Position numbers and translations under genes: made by a program. Shown one piece after another: positions 58,025 through 64,000 of a DNA stretch of 64,000 nucleotides (positions are counted from its first letter, which is position 1; each line of letters begins with the position of its first letter). The notes under the pieces are model-generated. The model worked only from the letters and a program-made list of their open reading frames with translations. It made no database searches and was not told the DNA's origin. This DNA comes from Hypomesus transpacificus (Eukaryota; Chordata; Actinopteri; Osmeriformes; Osmeridae): NCBI RefSeq assembly GCF_021917145.1, contig NC_061081.1, forward strand, positions 6,253,777 to 6,317,776. The letters run 5' to 3'.

Positions 58025-58375
58025 GCAGTGTGTAGTATGTAGCATGTACCACGTAGTATGTAGTCAGTAGAGTGTGGTACGAACAGTAGTGTACTAGGTA
58101 CTGTGCTGTGTGTATTAAGTTGTGTGTAGAGGGAAATATATAGCATGTTGCATGTAGTACGTTTTGTGTTGTATGTAGCGTGTACCATGTAGTGTGCGGT
58201 GTTTATCATGTGTGTAGTAGGTAGTGTGTAGCAAGTTACATGTAGTGTGTAGTATGTAATGTGTAGTGACGTATGTGCTGTGTTGTACATAGTATACTGT
58301 AGTGTGTAGTAGGTAGTGTCTAGTGTGTGCTGTGAGGTGTGCGGTGCAGACTGTGTGCTGTGGACTGTGTCGTGG
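58025..58375. repeat. Degenerate GTGTAGTATGTA repeat
   Basis: About 350 bp in which GTAGT, GTATGTAG, GTGTGTAG and GTACTG words recur at roughly 8-14-bp spacing with no fixed period. It is low-complexity rather than a clean minisatellite, possibly an aged one. The 162-residue minus frame across it is threonine/histidine/tyrosine-rich and not a gene. Confidence 0.6.
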
Positions 58376-59953
58376 GTAGTACAGGAGTGAAGACAGGTAA
58401 ACAGATGTACCAGTGGGGAGCGCAGACTGACAGCCATGACACTGAACTAATCAATAAAGTCAACTGCAGGCTGTTGGCCCACTGTGTTAGTGTAGCTTAT
58501 ACACCTGTCAATTAACACACTCTCTCTCTCTCTCTCTTTCGCTCTCGGAGCCACTGTGTGGTACTGTACACAATTAGCACACTGCGCCTCTGGTCAGTCT
58601 GCCCATACAGGGGAACCCAGCTGGGTTAATATGACCCAGAGACAAGGGCCGTACACCCATCACTCTCTCTTTCACACACACACACACACACACGCTATAA
58701 CACTGTTACATTAACACTGGCCGATTGCATCATACAGCACTACTGTGGCTATAGATTGAAATTAATAGACAGCCAAACTACAGAATTATCATAATTCATT
58801 GTGATTGACTTTACTTTTGGATCATTCCCACAATGACACACACATACACATACATACATACACACACACACACACCTAACAACTGCCAAAGGGCAATTGT
58901 CTGGAATCACTGGTGGATGGATCAAGAGTATTGGCAGTTTTCCTATTAGAGCCATAGAGATGCATTGTTGTCTGAGTGTGGATGCATTCTTCTGGTCTGA
59001 GTGCCGATCAATCTGGGCTCCAATCAGCCCAGCCCTCCACCTGCCAGCCACACCCCCGCCGCTCAATGTCACCAAGACCATTTCCCCCCTGACCTCTGAC
59101 CCCAGCCTGTGGAGGGGTTGCAAGGCGCTGAGGGTCACTGGAATCAATAGACCACTCTGAGGTCTCCTGACTCCCTGATAGAATACGGTCCACCGTACAT
59201 ATCGGCACAATATTGTGTTGCGTACCGATGCATGTCCTATATCTGTAAAACCTTATCCTTTATAGATGTATTCCTCAACAGCAGCATTAAGCCTGTCAAT
59301 GAGCCTGCCAGTCATTCAGAGAAATTAGCAGACAACCTAGCAACCCACAAACAACTTAGATTTAAATTGGATCAATATGATTGAACATAAATATTAAACA
59401 TACTAGGGATACTGTACAACATGGCATAAAAAAAAAACGTCATGCCAGACAAACTATCCTCTCTTCTCCACTCCTCTCCTTCCGTCTCACTGCACCTCCT
59501 CCCCTCCTCCCTTGCTCTCTCCTGGTATTCCCAAGGGGGGGGGGGGGGGTGTATGTGTGTGTGTGTGTGTGTGGTGGGGGGGGGGGGCTGCTGTCGAGCC
59601 TGTTGTGTTGGTGATGGGGAGTTAAACAGATATATCCAAGCGTAAAATCTAACAGTGTCCCCAGCCAGCCCCGGGGGCCCTTTTTCAAATCAACTACATA
59701 TCAATTGAGCTGCGTAGAGCGGATCCTATGATAAATTCTATTCCTCCGCCGCCTATAAATTACATTTTTTCTATTGTATTCCACCGCCCTCCTCCTTTCC
59801 CTCCTCCTCCCCTCCTCCTCCCCACTAGCACTCTTTCCTGCCCTCATTCGGTTTTTCTTACAAACTCTCTCCCCTTCTCCAGCCTCCCCAGAGAGAAGCG
59901 CTAACAAACACCAGCGTCCACATCGGCAGAGAAACTGCCTCAGACGCCTTCCC

Positions 59954-60004
<51 letters not shown>

Positions 60005-60701
60005 CACACACATGCTTCCCCCAGTCTCCCAGTGCAGGGAACATTCCCTAGCAGTGCAGGCCTGTAGTTGATGATCTCATTGTGCTCTGTAAGTACAAGC
60101 TCAGATTGAATTACGCCGAGTTCTATTGTGTGTCCAGGACCCAGGCTGCAGCAGCCTGGCTAATAAATGACCAATTTAGCCCATCTGTGAGAAGGCCTCT
60201 CCCATGCTTCACTTACTTAATCACTCCTCCATCTATACCTCTGCTACACTCAGGTAGAGACATGCTGGTTAAACACCCTAAAGATACTCCACACTAACAC
60301 AATGACACGCACACACACACACACATTCAGTCACACAGATAATATAATGTGAAAACACAAACAGAAACAGTGGATAATTCGGATGTTTATTGCTTAACAA
60401 TCTAGCTCCCGTATCTGAGAAAGTCAAGCAGACCCTAATATCTCCAATGTCCCGGTCTTCCAGTCTTCCCAGTGTCGGTGTCTGCGCTCCCTTCTCAGTC
60501 TGATGGGCCCCAGCAGGAGACTGCAAGAGGAGGGGGGGAGAGAGAGGAATGATTCAGCCCCAGGCCAGCATGCCTGCCCCCACCACCACCACCACCACCA
60601 CCTCCTCCACTCCGCCACCTCTCTCCCCCTCCTCTTCCCCAAGCCATGTACCCCCCCCCCCCCCCACCACCCCCCTGAGTGATATGGTGCTGAGGCTCAC
60701 G

Positions 60702-60850
60702 CCTGCTCCACCCGACCTGCTCCATCCAGCCTGCTCCATCCAGCCTGCTCCATCCAGCCTGCTCCATCCAGCCTGCTCCACCCGACCTGCTCCATCCAGC
60801 CTGCTCCATCCAGCCTGCTCCATCCAGCCTGCTCCATCCAGCCTGCTCCG
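60702..60850. repeat. 14-bp minisatellite with 70-bp higher-order unit
   Basis: The 14-bp unit CTGCTCCATCCAGC is repeated about ten times. A variant unit (CTGCTCCACCCGAC) occurs at about 60703 and 60773, so five 14-bp units form a 70-bp block present twice. Confidence 0.88.
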
Positions 60851-62291
60851 TAGGCCTGCTCCGGTGTGTGGCTCCTGCTGCTTCATAGCAGCAATGGAGA
60901 TGATTGGGGTGTGTAGGCCTGACTGTTTACACTGGCTACTGTGGGTCGCGTTTACAACACAAACAATGATCGCTGTCCCGTAGTTTGTCATCTTGTCATC
61001 AGTCATCTGGTTTCCATAGCACCGTGAAGCTAGCTAGTACTATGGAAGAAGCTAGTTAGCCAGCATTAGATGTTGATGGGGACACAGCTAGTTAGTTGGC
61101 TTAGCTAACTTAACTAACCTAGCTAGGGTTATGGTGACGTAACTGGTGAGCTAGCCAAGCTAAGTTGATGGCGGTGTATGGTGACCATGGTCTGCAACTC
61201 ATTGGTAAAACACAGACATGATTGTGTTTGTCAGACTGCTAGAGCTGCTTTGCTTACATCAATCAGATTCTATCAATTAATATCAATGATGCACATTAAT
61301 TAATGAGTTAAGAAAATATAGTATTTATTAGTTATCAGTATGTGTGTTGGTGTGTTTGTGTGTGTCTGTTCTGGAATGTGGTTTGAGCGTTTGTGTGTGT
61401 GTGTCTTAGTGTGTGTGTGTGTGTGTCATAGCGTATGTGTGTGTGTGTGTGTGTACATCAGGCATCCCGGGGCCCTCCCATTCAGAGGAGGATTCCACCT
61501 AACTGTCTTAGCCTGTTTGCCAATTAACCCCGCGTTGCCCCCGAACCGGCAGGGAGGGGGGGGGGGGTTGGGTGTGGGAGGGGGGGAAGAGGAGGTGGGG
61601 GGGGACGGCTAGGTTAATTGCTTCATGTTACGACGTGCTGATGTGAACAGAGCACTTGCAGGCTGGAGAATCCCAGGCCTGTGTTTGTGCTCCACAGCAG
61701 AGGAGGGAACAGGACACCACAGAGCTAACATCTGATACAGCCAGGCTGCCTCTCGAAGCTTGGACAACACTGCCTGGTCAGGGAGATCTGTTTCTATGTG
61801 TGTGTGTGTGTTTTCGTGTGTGTGTGTGTGTGTGTGTTTTCATATGTGTGTGTGTGTGTGTGTGTGTACTAATGAGATGTGATCTAACGTTTCTAATGTC
61901 TGACCTACCTTGGGAGTAGATGAAAGTCAGACAGTCGTGTGTAGAACAGGTGTAAGTCAGAAGGGTGTTGTGTTGTGTGTGTGTGCGTTTGTGTGTGTGT
62001 GTGTCTGGGTAGCAGGTGTAACTAAGCTGATCTCTGGCCACTTGACTCCTCAACCCTGATAGATGGGAACTGTCTACATGGACGTGTGTCTGTGTCGCGG
62101 GAGTGTACAGCATGTGTGCATTCACGGAGGTAGAACGTGTCACTGAGAGAGAGGTAGTGTTGTCTTTGCTCGACCTCACTCAGAACGTTCTCGTGGAACT
62201 TCCACTTGACAGCACAGACTGTGTTCAGTGAGTGTATGTTCGTGTATCAGAAAAAGTGTGGGTGAGACAGAAAGAGAGAGAGACAGAGAGC

Positions 62292-62295
<4 letters not shown>

Positions 62296-62356
<61 letters not shown>
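62296..62356. repeat. (GA)n microsatellite
   Basis: About 60 bp of GA, with GA-rich flanks back to 62270. Confidence 0.85.
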
Positions 62357-62360
<4 letters not shown>

Positions 62361-63493
62361 AAGGAGAGTCTGTTTTGCAAAACGACTGCATGGTGTGTGT
62401 GCGTGGGTGGGTGTGTGTGTGGGTGCTTGAGAGAATGTGAGAGTGTGTATGTGTGTGTGCATGCGACGGTGACAATTTGCCCTGTTATCAACCACGTGTA
62501 AACGTCTCTATTACCGCCAAGAGTGAGGGGTCACACACACACACATATACACACCCACACACAGTAATTAATTCCCCTGCATCTCATTGCCAGGGTTGTT
62601 TACTGGTGCAGGGAGGAAGATCAGACCAGTCACACACCAGATTGAGTCAAAAAGGTCCTCACCTTACCAGCGACCGCCCAATTTCCCCTACACTCAACCC
62701 TGTCAAGTTAACAAGACACACACACACACGCACATACACACACACACACACACACACATTGACGGACAGAGGGAATTGGTCCAGTAAATTGGAGGGTATA
62801 AAGGATGGGTGTTGTTCATTAAAAGACTGTGAATCTCTATTGGTTTTCATTAGAGGGCCCTGGTCAGACTAGATGTTTAATCTAGAGGTCCCTCTTCTCT
62901 CCCTCTCTCCCTTCCTCTCGGTCTCTCTCTCTCTCTTTCTTTCACTCGCGCTGTCTCTCTCTCCCGGACCATCTCACAAAAGGGCTCTCCACCCCACCCT
63001 GCCCCAAAAAGAGATTCTTATTTATCAATGAGAGGTGACAGGTACTGAATAAGTTGTTGTCGTTTTGCGGCCCTGAGCCGTGTTCTGGGGAAGGCTCAGT
63101 CTGTGGTTATGAGGCGGGGGGGGAGGGGGTCATTTGGAGTGGTGAGAGGAGAAGGGGGTACTCTCCTGACTAAGCAGAGTTGACAGGGTTTAGCTGTGTC
63201 CAGTTATCTGTCTGGCTGAATCAGACTGCCCAGACCGCAGGGCTGGGGCTGGGGCTGGTGGACACATTTCCCTCTCTGTAAGGAACATGGTTGGAGTGTT
63301 TCAGGGGTCTCTGAGCTTGATGGTAATATCTGTTCATCCATGTGGGAGTGTATGTGCGTGTAGGGCTGTTGTGGTAGATATTGATGCAGAAATTCTCAGT
63401 TCATTTCTACTGCATTCTGATGTCCATTTAGATCCGAGACGGAAAGTTTCTGCAATTGTTACAGGATGATAGAAAGAAAGAGAAAAGAGAGCG

Positions 63494-63582
<89 letters not shown>
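63494..63582. repeat. Long (GA)n microsatellite
   Basis: About 88 bp of perfect GA within a purine-rich stretch running to about 63690. Confidence 0.9.
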
Positions 63583-63586
<4 letters not shown>

Positions 63587-63798
63587 GAAGAGGGGGAGAA
63601 GTGGAAAAAGAGGGAATCTGTGGGAGAAAGACAAAGAGAGAGGAGCACAGAGAGAGGTGGGGGAGACAGGGGGAGAAGAGTGGGTGAGAGAGGGGGGGTG
63701 TATTCCCCAGCAGAGTATCTATCAAGCCTCCATCCATTCTGCAGCTTTCAGATCAATATTTATCAGTCCCTCAAGAGCCGAGGCATAAAACACTCAAA

Positions 63799-64000
63799 CA
63801 ACCAGCCTGGAGATGGGCCTCTTACCACACCCTGTACTACCGAGCCAGACGACACCAAACCAGCCTGGAGATGGGCCTCTTACCACACCCTGTACTACCG
63901 AGCCAGACGACACCAAACCAGCCTGGAGATGGGCCTCTTACCACACCCTGTACTACCGAGCCAGACGACACCAAACCAGCCTGGAGATGGGCCTCTTACC
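63799..64000. repeat. 58-bp tandem array running off the window
   Basis: The word CAGCCTGGAGATGGGCCTCT begins at 63803, 63861, 63919 and 63977, an exact 58-bp period. The unit also contains CACACCCTGTACTACCGAG and CCAGACGACACCAAAC. Three complete units and part of a fourth are visible with no differences noticed between them, and the array continues beyond the right edge. It has no recognised homology. Confidence 0.95.

Larger units (their letters stand above)
57291..63798. other. Gene-free interval, simple-repeat rich
   Basis: No coding exon recognised. Includes a GTGTGTCTGTGT-type region (57350-57620), the degenerate GTGTAGTATGTA block (58025-58375), G-runs (59537-59587), the 14-bp array (60702-60850), a GCTAGC/TTAGCT-rich patch (61020-61165) and long GA tracts (62296-62356, 63494-63582). 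Confidence 0.55.

Overview
This is a vertebrate nuclear window, almost certainly from a teleost fish. It holds six multi-exon protein-coding genes with GT-AG introns (plus one apparent GC-AG intron). The spliced proteins are close in length to their human counterparts, except SKOR2. Teleost hallmarks are very dense CA/GT, GA and CAGA/CAGG microsatellites, several minisatellites, a 5'-truncated LINE with the tail common in fish genomes, and a probable solo LTR. The species cannot be fixed from the sequence. There are no bacterial or phage features.

Layout: (1) 1.06-18.96 kb, minus: GALT, 11 exons, a 359-residue protein, introns swollen by repeats. (2) 18.96-19.49 kb: compact divergent promoter with inverted CCAAT boxes. 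(3) 19.50-20.62 kb, plus: SIGMAR1, 4 exons, 222 residues. (4) 21.32-26.81 kb, plus: KATNAL2, 16 exons, 523 residues; one intron is nearly all minisatellite. (5) 27.46-28.88 kb, minus: HDHD2, 6 exons, 258 residues, tail-to-tail with KATNAL2. (6) 31.46-32.14 kb, minus: IER3IP1, 3 exons, 82 residues. (7) 33.23-38.47 kb, minus: SKOR2, 7 coding exons, 756 residues, with a probable 5' leader exon and promoter near 39.6-39.95 kb. (8) 40-64 kb: no protein-coding gene found. The SKOR2-proximal part (40-44.8 kb) is AT-rich and largely unique; the rest is rich in simple repeats, with a 320-bp solo LTR, one 100-N assembly gap and a 58-bp tandem array running off the right edge.

The genes do not form a pathway. 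GALT is Leloir galactose metabolism, SIGMAR1 an ER chaperone, KATNAL2 a microtubule-severing AAA ATPase, HDHD2 a HAD-family hydrolase, IER3IP1 a small ER/Golgi membrane protein and SKOR2 a neuronal transcriptional corepressor. The order is informative: GALT and SIGMAR1 are neighbours on human 9p13, while KATNAL2-HDHD2-IER3IP1-SKOR2 are neighbours on human 18q21. Here the two blocks are joined within about 700 bp, consistent with an older vertebrate linkage. I found no undescribed gene system. The most interesting structures are higher-order tandem arrays, overlapping convergent 3' ends and the GC-AG intron. All exon calls come from reading splice sites and comparing protein with known families by eye; no alignment or database search was run.
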